DNA from: Flavobacteriales bacterium | Lineage (GTDB): Bacteria; Bacteroidota; Bacteroidia; Flavobacteriales_D; CAJJDF01 | NCBI GenBank assembly: GCA_018609055.1 | Contig: JABAYJ010000005.1 | Span: 1 to 64,000, forward strand | Direction: 5' to 3' | Length of the DNA: 64,000 bases | Shown here: positions 18,301 to 25,716 of the stretch, one piece after another | How the letters are laid out: each line of letters starts with the position of its first letter | How positions within the stretch are numbered: the first letter of the stretch is position 1 | Notes under the pieces: generated by a model | The model's input: only the letters and a program-made list of their open reading frames with translations | The model's database searches: none | Told to the model about the DNA's origin: nothing | Position numbers and translations under genes: made by a program

Positions 18301-18402
18301 TCTATAGCAGAATCTAAACTTGCTGCAATTATTGCTGCAGAAGATGCTAAAGACAACCAAGATGAGGAGGAATTGGAAATTAACATGATTGAGAAACCTT
18401 AA
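15343..18402 (+). CDS. Large exported tetratricopeptide-repeat protein
   Basis: 1019 residues beginning with a signal peptide (LLIGFVILCNPFFSQQ), then an almost continuous array of TPR-like helix pairs from about residue 25 to 1000. Typical repeat cores are DAIEWYEKVDKY, NAIKYLGRV, KSITAFRNYI and EAVKYYQTAI, spaced about 34-37 residues. The C-terminus is acidic. It is presumably a periplasmic or outer-membrane scaffold. The stop codon is 6 bases before the start of the outer-membrane barrel gene, so the two products probably act together. Large TPR proteins next to a barrel recur in Bacteroidota; their function is not known to me. Confidence 0.75.
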   Translation: MNRFRQIALLIGFVILCNPFFSQQTRVYTDDYKDYRDGLELYDKGAYSAAQQKFKNVIELIDNSNDEVQVSAEYLHAVCALELFHKDAQYLLSQFALNHPDSPKTKKIFFLLGNDYYRKKKWRDAIEWYEKVDKYDLTADERTEYFFKIGYSYFEKDMFDKAKQAFYEIKDEKESDYYGPTQYYYGHLSYQDENYQTALESFNLIKDNPGFSPIVPYYISQILFKQEKYNEAIEYIPTALSGDKIKREAEIKGILGSSYFKLEQYDKALPYLKEYFSKTAKKSTDDYYQLGYSYYKTDDYKNAIKYLGRVAAKKTERAQVANFLLAECYVKSDKKQFAKAAFKRAYDLGFDKKLNEDALFGYAKTTYELSYNPYDEATDIFHTFLDKYPNSTKKEQVYEYLLDVYTTTKNYEAALNSISRISAKNYKIKEAHQKLSYNRATELFYKHDYTNAIKYYKDVNIYPVNTEIMAKSNFWIAEAYYKQKKYTQAIAGYQAFKSQPGAINSDLASLVDYNIGYAYFEQKKYEKSITAFRNYIKSAADQDKKSDANLRLGDSYFLLKNDDEAVKYYQTAIDLAQGNIDYALYQKSVSSGYRRDYQEKERLLNQLLTEYPNSAYSTNTMFELANNYRVQNKNAQALKFYKQIVLSQEGTYQERKSRLEMGGIHLREKNYELAETEFKDLVRKYPKSQEGEAAINELEKSYLAQNKIAQFPDLLASLGIKYSQSKLDSTLWYPANQAYLNADCINAKAGLTAYLAKIEAPRNYVTGHFYIAECNYLDKEYETALFHYDKVIEKNEKHMVDALFHAANINYRLKNYEKANTYYTQLKEINTDELKIPAMNRGLMLTYKHKEDHVNAAKFAAIVLQNEQLSRAHKEEATMIQANANYALGNTIEAQGLYAKVVALSTDVDRAEAGYKLCEITYLDGQYKQAEAEIFAYLKQKPSYDYWLAKGYILLADTYVKLDDNFQAKATLQSVIDYYKGTDEIKSIAESKLAAIIAAEDAKDNQDEEELEINMIEKP

Positions 18403-18408
18403 TAAAAG

Positions 18409-20124
18409 ATGAGAAATTACATACTACATATCGCACTGTTTCTTGGGGTACTTTTTTTAAGTGCTACCAGTTTTTCGCAAAATGACACCATCATTGTGAT
18501 TGATGCCAAAGGAGAAGGAGACAGGATAATAAAGACGACTAAAAAGAGAAGTTTAACTCCTATTTTATTCGAAGACACTACACAGTCTCAAATAAACTCT
18601 GACTTTGTGTTTTATGAATACACAGCTAGTAGCGAATTGCAACTACAACCAATTTCGCCAGCTAGATTAAAAGTGGTTAATCCACTTGAGGAATTAAAAA
18701 GAGGTTATGTAAAAGTGGGTGTTGGAAATTATCTTACCCCAATGTCTGAGGTTTATTACAATTCATTAAGATCTAAAAATAATAATTGGGGAATTCATGG
18801 AAGGCATATTTCTTCTAATACTTCGATTAAAAACACTGGATTTAGTGGGCTTAGTGAAAACGAAGCAAATGCTTTTTATCAGCATTTTTATAAGAAGTTT
18901 TCTGTTACTGGGCAAGTGAATTACAACCGCTCTATGAATCACTTTTATGGGTTTAATCCAGAAGATTTAGTTGTATTGGATAATGATTCGTTAAAGCAAG
19001 TGTTTAACACAATTGGAGGAGGAATTAATTTCAAAAGTTTTAAAATAGACACAGGAGATGTAAATTGGGATGGAACACTTAATTACACGAATTATTCTGA
19101 TAGATATGAAGCCAAAGAAAACAATGTTGACTTTGATTTGAACACTTCTAAGATGATTAAAAAGGAATTGTTTGCATTGGATTTTGGGATAGATTTCAAC
19201 AGCTACAACAGTATTGAATCAGCACCATTTAGAGCATCAGCTACTTTTACTCCAAATCTTGAAACCAATAACAATACTATTTTAGAGATATCGCCTAAAA
19301 TTATTACTTCCAGAAAGAAATTATATGCAAGTTTTGGGTTTTCGGTTTTTGCTGATATTAATGATAAAACAAGCTTTCATTTCTATCCAAACATAGAAGC
19401 TAAGTATAGCTTCCTAGATATTTTTATTCCTTACGTAGGAATAAATGGTGGCTTGGAAAGAAACTCATTTAGAAGCCTTAGTTCTGATAATCCGTTTGTA
19501 CTATCGCAAGTAAGATTACAGAATACTAATACTCGTTATAATGTATATGGAGGGGTAAGAGGAAGTATTACCAATGAAGTTTCGTTTAATGTGAGTATAG
19601 CCCGACAAAGTATTTTTGGAAATGCTTTATTCGTTAACGACAGTACTTATTCTATCCAAAATAAAATGGATGTGATTTATGATTCAATGGATGTAACTGA
19701 GCTTAATGCACAAATTACTTACTTACAAAGCGAAAAAGTAAGAGTGTTTTTGAAAGGGAAATATAGTTTTTTCTCTCCGCTTAACCAAGCTTATGTTTGG
19801 AATACACCAGCTTTAGATATTTCGTTAGGAGGAGTTTATGACTTAGCCGATAAGATCATGGTAAGAGCAGATATCTATTACATTGGAGCCAGAAAAGCTA
19901 AATCACTTGTGCCAGTTGCAGATGCTGAATTGAATAATGATAATTCGTACTCAGTGAATCAAAATGCATTTTTTGATTTTAACTTAGGATTTGAATACCG
20001 ATACAACAAAAGCATTTCGGCCTTTCTTAATTTCAATAATATTATTGGTCAAAAGTATCAAGTATACAATCAATTTCCTGTTCAAGGAATTAATATTCTT
20101 GGTGGGGCTACTTTGAGGTTTTAA
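18409..20124 (+). CDS. Outer-membrane beta-barrel protein, partner of the TPR protein
   Basis: 571 residues: signal peptide ending SFSQ, an N-terminal ~70-residue segment, then many amphipathic strands (for example GYVKVGVGNYLTP, FFDFNLGFEYRYNK) and a last strand ending in Phe (INILGGATLRF), as expected for Bam-inserted barrels. It resembles the barrel region of TonB-dependent receptors, but no plug domain or TonB box can be seen. Co-transcribed with the TPR gene. The stop codon overlaps that of the small minus-strand gene 20121-20291. Confidence 0.75.
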   Translation: MRNYILHIALFLGVLFLSATSFSQNDTIIVIDAKGEGDRIIKTTKKRSLTPILFEDTTQSQINSDFVFYEYTASSELQLQPISPARLKVVNPLEELKRGYVKVGVGNYLTPMSEVYYNSLRSKNNNWGIHGRHISSNTSIKNTGFSGLSENEANAFYQHFYKKFSVTGQVNYNRSMNHFYGFNPEDLVVLDNDSLKQVFNTIGGGINFKSFKIDTGDVNWDGTLNYTNYSDRYEAKENNVDFDLNTSKMIKKELFALDFGIDFNSYNSIESAPFRASATFTPNLETNNNTILEISPKIITSRKKLYASFGFSVFADINDKTSFHFYPNIEAKYSFLDIFIPYVGINGGLERNSFRSLSSDNPFVLSQVRLQNTNTRYNVYGGVRGSITNEVSFNVSIARQSIFGNALFVNDSTYSIQNKMDVIYDSMDVTELNAQITYLQSEKVRVFLKGKYSFFSPLNQAYVWNTPALDISLGGVYDLADKIMVRADIYYIGARKAKSLVPVADAELNNDNSYSVNQNAFFDFNLGFEYRYNKSISAFLNFNNIIGQKYQVYNQFPVQGINILGGATLRF

Positions 20125-20291
20125 TCAAACAACTCGTTTTCAAGCTCATTATGAGTGTCCTCAACTTCTTCAGACACTTCTACTGTAACTTCCTCTTTGC
20201 TATCTACCCAGTCAGGGTTTGCAATAACTAAACCTAATGCTACAAGTAATATTACTACTACTGCAAGGATAAATTTTTTAGACTTTTTCAT
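20121..20291 (-). CDS. Small single-pass membrane protein with acidic tail (56 residues)
   Basis: ATG at 20291 to TAA at 20121. The product starts with a basic stretch (MKKSKKF), then one hydrophobic helix (ILAVVVILLVALGLVIA, 8-24), then about 30 residues rich in Glu and Asp (VTVEVSEEVEDTHNELEN). The pattern of a basic N-terminus, one helix and an acidic tail makes a real gene likely. It could be an inner-membrane protein with a charged periplasmic tail; function unknown. The stop overlaps the stop of the converging barrel gene. Confidence 0.6.
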   Translation of the reverse strand: MKKSKKFILAVVVILLVALGLVIANPDWVDSKEEVTVEVSEEVEDTHNELENELFD

Positions 20292-20328
20292 GAACTTAAG
20301 TTATAAATTTCTGAATAAAAATAAGAAA

Positions 20329-20804
20329 TTATTTTGTAATTCTTATGTTAGAAGTTGTTACGATATTACTTCTATTTCCAGAAGTGTTGTTGACATAAGC
20401 TAACATACCGCCAGTACTTGGCTCATAATTTGGTAAACTAGGAGAGTTATTAAAAATATCTTTAGCTCCATTATTTATCCATGTTTCTACAGCTTTTATC
20501 TGCCAAGGAGCTAGCACATCATACAAAGGCATTTTTCCAAGGGTTTGATCGCGTCTCTTGACTTTAGGTAAGAAACCCCATTGGTAATTTCTAATTGAGT
20601 TGCTTGTAAACCAAGTAAATCAATATAGAGCTTACTGATATAAACCTCTATTTGTGTTTGGCTAACACCTTCGTATGTTGGGGGCTTATTTCCATCAATC
20701 ACCAGGTTTTCATGAACTGTAATCTCTTGTTTTTTGCAATTTGCAACAAGAAAAACAATACAGATAAGGCCAATTGCTATTTTGCAATTAAATATTTTAC
20801 TCAT
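20329..20804 (-). pseudogene. Lipoprotein remnant with cytochrome-c-like C-terminal piece, frameshifted
   Basis: The first frame (20804-20511) starts with a lipoprotein signal (IVFLVANC-KK) and a Bacteroidota-type segment NKPPTYEGVSQ then YISKLYIDLLG. A second frame (to 20329) carries LGKMPLYDVLAPWQIKAVETWINNGAKD, the familiar end of small c-type cytochrome-like domains. A one-base loss in the GGGG near 20580 would join them into 158 residues. The cysteines of a CxxCH site are missing, so even the repaired version looks like an N-terminus and a C-terminus with the middle deleted. A remnant is the best reading. Confidence 0.5.
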
Positions 20805-20888
20805 GTCTCTTTTTTTGTCTCCCTTAATATACGCATTTATGTGAAATTTAGTTTAAAGACCTACGTATTTTTTGTCCATTATAATAGT

Positions 20889-20896
20889 TAACTTTG
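20889..20896 (+). promoter_or_regulatory. -7 promoter element of the small-protein/hflX operon
   Basis: TAACTTTG matches the Bacteroidota -7 consensus TAnnTTTG exactly, 18 bases before the ATG at 20915. No clear TTG at the expected -33 distance, so the assignment is tentative. Confidence 0.45.
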
Positions 20897-20914
20897 TTAT
20901 TCTAAACAATTAAA

Positions 20915-21025
20915 ATGAAACGACTGAAACAAATATGGAAAGATTTTTCACCATACTTTGTTGATGTTTGGCAGTATCTTTTGATTATTGTAATTTTCAT
21001 TTTAGCAGTAATTTTTATATTATAA
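20915..21025 (+). CDS. 36-residue membrane protein
   Basis: The ATG at 20915 opens a frame MKRLKQIWKDFSPYF then a hydrophobic helix (YLLIIVIFILAVIFIL) reaching the C-terminus. Basic and aromatic start plus one transmembrane helix, spaced 13 bases from the next gene and preceded by a good -7 element: a plausible tail-anchored small protein. Function unknown. Confidence 0.55.
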   Translation: MKRLKQIWKDFSPYFVDVWQYLLIIVIFILAVIFIL

Positions 21026-21038
21026 TTAAAGCAAGTAG

Positions 21039-21683
21039 ATGATATCAATTAAAAAATTCACGTTCAATCCATTTCAAGAGAACACCTACGTGTTGTTTGA
21101 TGAAACTAAAGAATGTGTCATTATAGACCCAGGTTGTTACGAGTCGCATGAAGAAGAAGAATTAGATAAGTTTATTACTGATAATGAGTTAAAACCAGTA
21201 AAACTTATTTCTACTCATAGCCACATTGATCATGTACTTGGGAATAAATTTGTAATGGAAAAGTATGGTGTAAATTTACATGTTCATACTAAGGATTTAG
21301 ATACTTTGATGGCGGTAGTAACTTATGCAGCAAACTATGGATTTATGGAATATAAGCCATGTGCTGAGCCTACCAATTTTATAAAAGAAGGGGAAGAGTT
21401 AACTTTTGGAGACTCAAAGCTGGAAGTAAGATTTGTGCCAGGTCATGCACCAGGACATGTTGTATTCATAGCAAAAGAAGAGAAGTTTGTAGTGAATGGA
21501 GATTGTCTATTTTATGGAAGTATTGGCCGTACAGATTTACCAGGAGGAGATCATGCGACTTTATTAGAGAGTATTAGACAACAACTTTTCACTCTTCCAG
21601 ATGATTTCGTGGTATATTGTGGTCATGGACCAGAAACACAGATAGGTTTCGAAAAACAAAATAATCCGTTTTTAAATTCGTAG
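21039..21683 (+). CDS. Metallo-beta-lactamase-fold hydrolase (glyoxalase II-like)
   Basis: 214 residues. The metal-binding motif is THSHIDH (H60, H62, D64, H65); the other ligands are in GHAPGH, NGDCLF and YCGHGPE. The pattern GSIGRTDLPGGD is characteristic of the YcbL/glyoxalase II branch. A thioester hydrolase such as hydroxyacylglutathione hydrolase is the likely activity, but Bacteroidota generally lack glutathione, so the real thiol is uncertain. The second gene of a four-gene plus-strand cluster with hflX. Confidence 0.85.
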   Translation: MISIKKFTFNPFQENTYVLFDETKECVIIDPGCYESHEEEELDKFITDNELKPVKLISTHSHIDHVLGNKFVMEKYGVNLHVHTKDLDTLMAVVTYAANYGFMEYKPCAEPTNFIKEGEELTFGDSKLEVRFVPGHAPGHVVFIAKEEKFVVNGDCLFYGSIGRTDLPGGDHATLLESIRQQLFTLPDDFVVYCGHGPETQIGFEKQNNPFLNS

Positions 21684-21692
21684 TAAGTAGGA

Positions 21693-22910
21693 ATGATAGA
21701 GAAAAATAAAAAAGTTCAGTACCTAGAGGAACAAGCAGTTTTGGTTGGAGTCATTACTCAAAAACAAAGCGAAGCAGATGTAAAAGAATATTTGGATGAA
21801 TTGTCTTTTTTGGCAGAAACAGCTGGTGCAATTACACATGGACGATTTACTCAAAAAGTAGATTATCCTAACCCTAAAACATTTGTAGGGAAAGGTAAAT
21901 TACAAGAAATTCAGAAGTACGTTAAATCTAATTCCATTGATTTAGTGATTTTTGATGATGAACTTTCACCTTCTCAAATGCGAAATATTGAGAGAGAATT
22001 AGAGGTTAAAATCCTTGACAGAAGTGGATTGATTTTAGATATTTTTGCAAGTAGAGCACAATCATCTCACGCTCGAACACAAGTAGAATTGGCTCAATAT
22101 CAATACTTATTGCCAAGACTTACAAAGATGTGGACTCACCTTGATAGACAAAAAGGGGGGATAGGAATGAGAGGTCCTGGAGAAACAGAAATTGAAACGG
22201 ATAGAAGAATTATTGGTGATAAAATTGCTTTACTTAAAAAGAGGTTAGAAAAAATTGACAAGCAAAAATCGACTCAAAGACAGAACAGAGGAAAGATGGT
22301 TCGTGTGGCTTTGGTAGGTTATACCAATGTAGGGAAATCTACAATTTTGAACCTTTTGGGTAAAGAAAAAGTATTTGCAGAGAACAAGCTTTTTGCCACT
22401 TTGGATACAACTGTACGAAAGATTGTATTCCAAAACATTCCTTTTTTATTAGCTGATACTGTTGGGTTTATAAGAAAATTGCCTCACCAATTAGTAGAGT
22501 CTTTTAAATCTACATTAGACGAAGTTCGTGAAGCAGATTTACTGTTACATATTGTAGATATTTCTCATCCAGTATTTGAGGATCATTACAATACGGTAAA
22601 TGAAACTCTAAAAGAAATTGAAGCTTTTGATAAGCCAACAATCCTTATTTTTAATAAAATAGATGCGTTTTCATACGTGAAAAAGGATGATGATGACTTA
22701 ACTCCAGTATTAAGAGAAAACATCTCTTTAACTGAGCTTAAGAATAGTTGGATGAACCGAATGAATGAAGAAAATTGTATTTTTATTTCGGCTAAAGGCA
22801 AGTTGAATATTGAAGAGCTGAGAGAGAAAATGTATGCTCAGGTTAAGAGAATTCACATTACAAGGTTCCCTTATAATGATTTCTTATACCAAAATTATGA
22901 AGAGCAATAA
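21693..22910 (+). CDS. hflX: GTPase HflX
   Basis: 405 residues. An N-terminal HflX domain with FVGKGKLQEI and FDDELSPSQ; the glycine-rich linker GGIGMRGPGETEIETDRR; then a G domain with P-loop GYTNVGKST, DTVGFIRKLPH and NKID. HflX binds the 50S subunit and splits stalled ribosomes, especially under heat stress. It lies 9 bases after the hydrolase gene and 3 bases before the lipoprotein gene. Confidence 0.95.
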   Translation: MIEKNKKVQYLEEQAVLVGVITQKQSEADVKEYLDELSFLAETAGAITHGRFTQKVDYPNPKTFVGKGKLQEIQKYVKSNSIDLVIFDDELSPSQMRNIERELEVKILDRSGLILDIFASRAQSSHARTQVELAQYQYLLPRLTKMWTHLDRQKGGIGMRGPGETEIETDRRIIGDKIALLKKRLEKIDKQKSTQRQNRGKMVRVALVGYTNVGKSTILNLLGKEKVFAENKLFATLDTTVRKIVFQNIPFLLADTVGFIRKLPHQLVESFKSTLDEVREADLLLHIVDISHPVFEDHYNTVNETLKEIEAFDKPTILIFNKIDAFSYVKKDDDDLTPVLRENISLTELKNSWMNRMNEENCIFISAKGKLNIEELREKMYAQVKRIHITRFPYNDFLYQNYEEQ

Positions 22911-22913
22911 TAA

Positions 22914-23705
22914 ATGAATAAAGATCGATACATATCGCTTTTTTATCTTGCAATACTCTTGCTCACATTTTCTTGTAAAACACTTAAGACTGAACAAAAA
23001 TCACCTGAAATCACTTCGGTTATCTCTCAAGATAAGTTGGGGAACATTTATCAGATTTCGGAAATGAAAATTGTAAAGTATTCGGATAAACTGGATACAC
23101 TTAGGACTAACTCTATTTTTAGTAGCGGTACAATCACTTCCTTGGATACAAGGAACCCTATGCAATTGATGCTTTTTTACAAACAACAACAAGAAATTAT
23201 CTTACTTGATAACACCTTGTCCGAAACCAATAAAATTAAACTCAATTTTTTTGAATGGATAGATTTAGCTTGTATGTCAAATAGGGATAATGCTTTTTGG
23301 TTGTATTCCATCACCACACAATCACTTATTAAAACTGATAAAAATGGAAAGGTGACCAATAGATTTAATAATATTGGTCAATTAGTGAAACGGGATATCA
23401 ATCCAACTCAACTTTTGGAGTATAATAACCAAGTGTATTTATTCGATCCTAATCAAGGCCTATTCGTATTCGATTTGTTTGGAAATTATGTAAAACGTAT
23501 TCAATTAGAAAATGCTGAAATAGTTAAGTTTTACAAAGAAAAAGTCTTTTTTAGAGTGAAAAACGACATTTTTAGCTACAATTTGATAATTTTCGATAAA
23601 AAGCTGGAGCTTGAGTCTGATGGAAATTTTGATGATTTTGAAGTTGGCAAAAGTGGTGTTTTGGTTTTGAGAAGTAACAACATAAAAAAAGCCATCACGC
23701 AATAG
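22914..23705 (+). CDS. Putative lipoprotein, beta-propeller-like, function unknown
   Basis: 263 residues with a lipoprotein signal (AILLLTFSC-KT). The body is mostly beta strands with recurring units such as DKLGNIYQIS, DKNGKVTNRF and YLFDPNQGLFVFDLFGNYVK, resembling NHL or quinoprotein-type propellers. No family assigned. It follows hflX after 3 bases. The last codons lie within the arms of the terminator at 23684-23719 and the TAG stop sits in its loop. Confidence 0.6.
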   Translation: MNKDRYISLFYLAILLLTFSCKTLKTEQKSPEITSVISQDKLGNIYQISEMKIVKYSDKLDTLRTNSIFSSGTITSLDTRNPMQLMLFYKQQQEIILLDNTLSETNKIKLNFFEWIDLACMSNRDNAFWLYSITTQSLIKTDKNGKVTNRFNNIGQLVKRDINPTQLLEYNNQVYLFDPNQGLFVFDLFGNYVKRIQLENAEIVKFYKEKVFFRVKNDIFSYNLIIFDKKLELESDGNFDDFEVGKSGVLVLRSNNIKKAITQ

Positions 23706-23719
23706 CGGATGGCTTTTTT
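23684..23719. terminator. Bidirectional terminator shared by two convergent genes
   Basis: Stem AAAAAAGCCATC pairs with GATGGCTTTTTT around an 11-base loop. It begins inside the coding end of the lipoprotein gene and the loop contains its stop codon. It also serves the converging acyl-CoA dehydrogenase gene. Confidence 0.85.
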
Positions 23720-23734
23720 AAATTAGTTTAAATC

Positions 23735-24913
23735 CTATTTAAATGCAGGAATTCCAGTAATATCCATTCCCGTAATTAATAGGTGAATATCGTGAGTTCC
23801 TTCGTAAGTAACTACCGATTCTAAGTTCGCCATATGACGCATAATAGAATACTCATTGGTAATTCCCATTGCTCCGTGTATTTGACGAGCTTCTCTAGCT
23901 ACATCTAATGCCATGGCAACATTGTTACGTTTAGCCATAGATATTTGTGCTGTAGTAGCTCTTCCTTCGTTTTTCAATTGTCCCAAACGGAAAGTTAACA
24001 ATTGAGCTTTCGTGATTTCTGTAATCATTTCGGCTAATTTCTTTTGCATCAATTGGAAACTTGCAATTGGTTTACCAAATTGAATTCTTTCTTTAGAGTA
24101 TCTCAATGCAGAATCGTAGCAATCCATTGCTGCTCCAATAGCACCCCATGCTATTCCATATCTTGCTGAATCTAAGCAACCAAGTGGTGCTCCTAATCCA
24201 GATTTGTTTGGTAATAAATTTTCTTTAGGCACTTTTACGTTATCAAAAATAAGCTCTCCAGTTGCAGATGCTCTTAATGATAATTTTCCGTGAGTTTCTG
24301 GAGTTGTAAACCCTTCCATTCCTCTTTCTATAATCAATCCGTGTATTCTTCCTTCTTCGTTTTTTGCCCAAACTACAGCAATATCACAAAAAGGAGAATT
24401 AGAAATCCACATTTTTGCTCCATTCAATAAATAATGGTCACCCATGTCCTTAAAGTTGGTAATCATCCCGCTAGGATTTGATCCATGATCAGGTTCTGTT
24501 AATCCAAAACTCCCAATAAATTCACCAGTAGCTAGTTTAGGTAAGTACTTCATTCTTTGCTCTTCGTTTCCGTAAGCGTAAATTGGGTACATAACTAACG
24601 AACTCTGTACAGATGAAGTAGAACGTAATCCACTATCACATCTTTCTAGTTCTTGCATCAATAATCCATAAGATATTTGATCCAATCCTGGTCCTCCGTA
24701 TTGTTCTGGAATGTATGGTCCAAAACCACCAATTGCAGCTAATCCTGGAATAACTTGTTTAGGAAATTCAGCTCTTTCATAGTAATCTTCTATTATTGGG
24801 CTTACTTCTTTTTTAATCCATTCACGAGCAGAATCACGTATTAATTTGTGTTCATCCGTCAATAAATCATCCATATTAAAGTAATCTGGGGCTTGATATT
24901 GATCTGTTTTCAT
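23735..24913 (-). CDS. gcdH: Glutaryl-CoA dehydrogenase-type acyl-CoA dehydrogenase
   Basis: 392 residues with the acyl-CoA dehydrogenase fold. The catalytic glutamate is E371 in TYEGTHDIH, and R97 in LRSTSSVQSSLVM matches the arginine that recognises the glutaryl carboxylate in human GCDH (E370 and R94 in mature numbering). FGLTEPDHGSNPSGM and KMWISN bind FAD and substrate. The enzyme oxidises and decarboxylates glutaryl-CoA to crotonyl-CoA in lysine and tryptophan breakdown. Monocistronic. Confidence 0.9.
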   Translation of the reverse strand: MKTDQYQAPDYFNMDDLLTDEHKLIRDSAREWIKKEVSPIIEDYYERAEFPKQVIPGLAAIGGFGPYIPEQYGGPGLDQISYGLLMQELERCDSGLRSTSSVQSSLVMYPIYAYGNEEQRMKYLPKLATGEFIGSFGLTEPDHGSNPSGMITNFKDMGDHYLLNGAKMWISNSPFCDIAVVWAKNEEGRIHGLIIERGMEGFTTPETHGKLSLRASATGELIFDNVKVPKENLLPNKSGLGAPLGCLDSARYGIAWGAIGAAMDCYDSALRYSKERIQFGKPIASFQLMQKKLAEMITEITKAQLLTFRLGQLKNEGRATTAQISMAKRNNVAMALDVAREARQIHGAMGITNEYSIMRHMANLESVVTYEGTHDIHLLITGMDITGIPAFK

Positions 24914-24938
24914 TGGTTTGTTTTAACGTTTGATTACT

Positions 24939-24946
24939 CAAAAGTA
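24939..24946 (-). promoter_or_regulatory. -7 promoter element of gcdH
   Basis: On the minus strand TACTTTTG matches TAnnTTTG exactly, 25 bases before the ATG at 24913. The -33 position lacks a clear TTG. Confidence 0.4.
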
Positions 24947-25028
24947 TAAAATTAAACACTTAAATATTCAGATTAATTGGAAAGAATTTTTTACTTTAAT
25001 TCTTAATACAAAACAAAAACAAAAAATT

Positions 25029-25600
25029 ATGGATTTAAGTACTATACTAGGTCTTTTTGGAGACAATGAAGTAGAAAAAGTAGGAAGCCAACAGGTTTAG
25101 ATAAAAATCAAACTATGAGTGCTTTATCTGCTGCATTACCAACAATTTTAACAGCTTTACAAGGAAATGCTCAGAGTAAATTGGGACAAAAGCAGTTGGC
25201 TGGAGCATTAGAAAAAGATCATGATGGAAGTTTGTTAGACAATCTTTCTGAATTTTTTGATAACCCACAAGCTGCAAATGGAAAAGGAATTTTAAAGCAT
25301 GCTTTAGGTTCTAGAAGAACAGCTGTAGAAGGAATGTTGAGTCAAAAAACTGGAGTTAGTGCTGGTGGAATGAGTAAAATTCTTGAAATTGCTGCACCAC
25401 TTGTAATGGCTTATTTAGGAAAAGAAAAAAAGCAAAACAATTTACAGTCTAACGGTATTGGAAGTTTAGTTTCTAATTTATTAGGAGGAAATGACTCTAA
25501 TAATTCTGGAGGAATTGATATTGGAGATATTGCAAGTATGTTTATCAATAACAAAAAAGGAGGAATCTTAGGATTTCTTGGTGGATTGTTAGGTAAATAA
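25029..25600 (+). pseudogene. DUF937 family protein, interrupted by a one-base frameshift
   Basis: The frame starting ATG 25029 (MDLSTILGLFGDNEVEKVGSQ) hits TAG at 25098, while the rest continues in the next frame from about 25092. Restoring one A (CAAACA in place of CAACA near 25090) gives VGSQTGLDKNQTMSALSAALP, the typical DUF937 start, and a 190-residue protein. The C-terminal third is rich in Gly and Asn (LLGGNDSNNSGGIDIGD, GGILGFLGGLLGK). DUF937 proteins are of unknown function. An internal ATG at 25115 could start a shortened version, but that would lose the conserved first helix. Confidence 0.8.
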
Positions 25601-25618
25601 TACAATTGATTAAATAGT

Positions 25619-25657
25619 TTAAAAGCAAAAGTTGAGTAATCAGCTTTTGCTTTTTTT
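25619..25657 (+). terminator. Terminator of the DUF937 gene
   Basis: Stem GCAAAAGTTGA (25625-25635) pairs with TCAGCTTTTGC (25640-25650) with one wobble, loop GTAA, followed by seven T. Confidence 0.85.
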
Positions 25658-25716
25658 ATACATTTTATTCAGAAAGAAAATAGTTGTAATTTTGATTTTC
25701 AATTAAAAAGTAAAAC

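Noticed and set aside
20155..20403. Plus-strand open frame of 82 codons
   Set aside because: Low-complexity Ser/Thr translation antisense to the small membrane gene 20121-20291, which has a better coding pattern.
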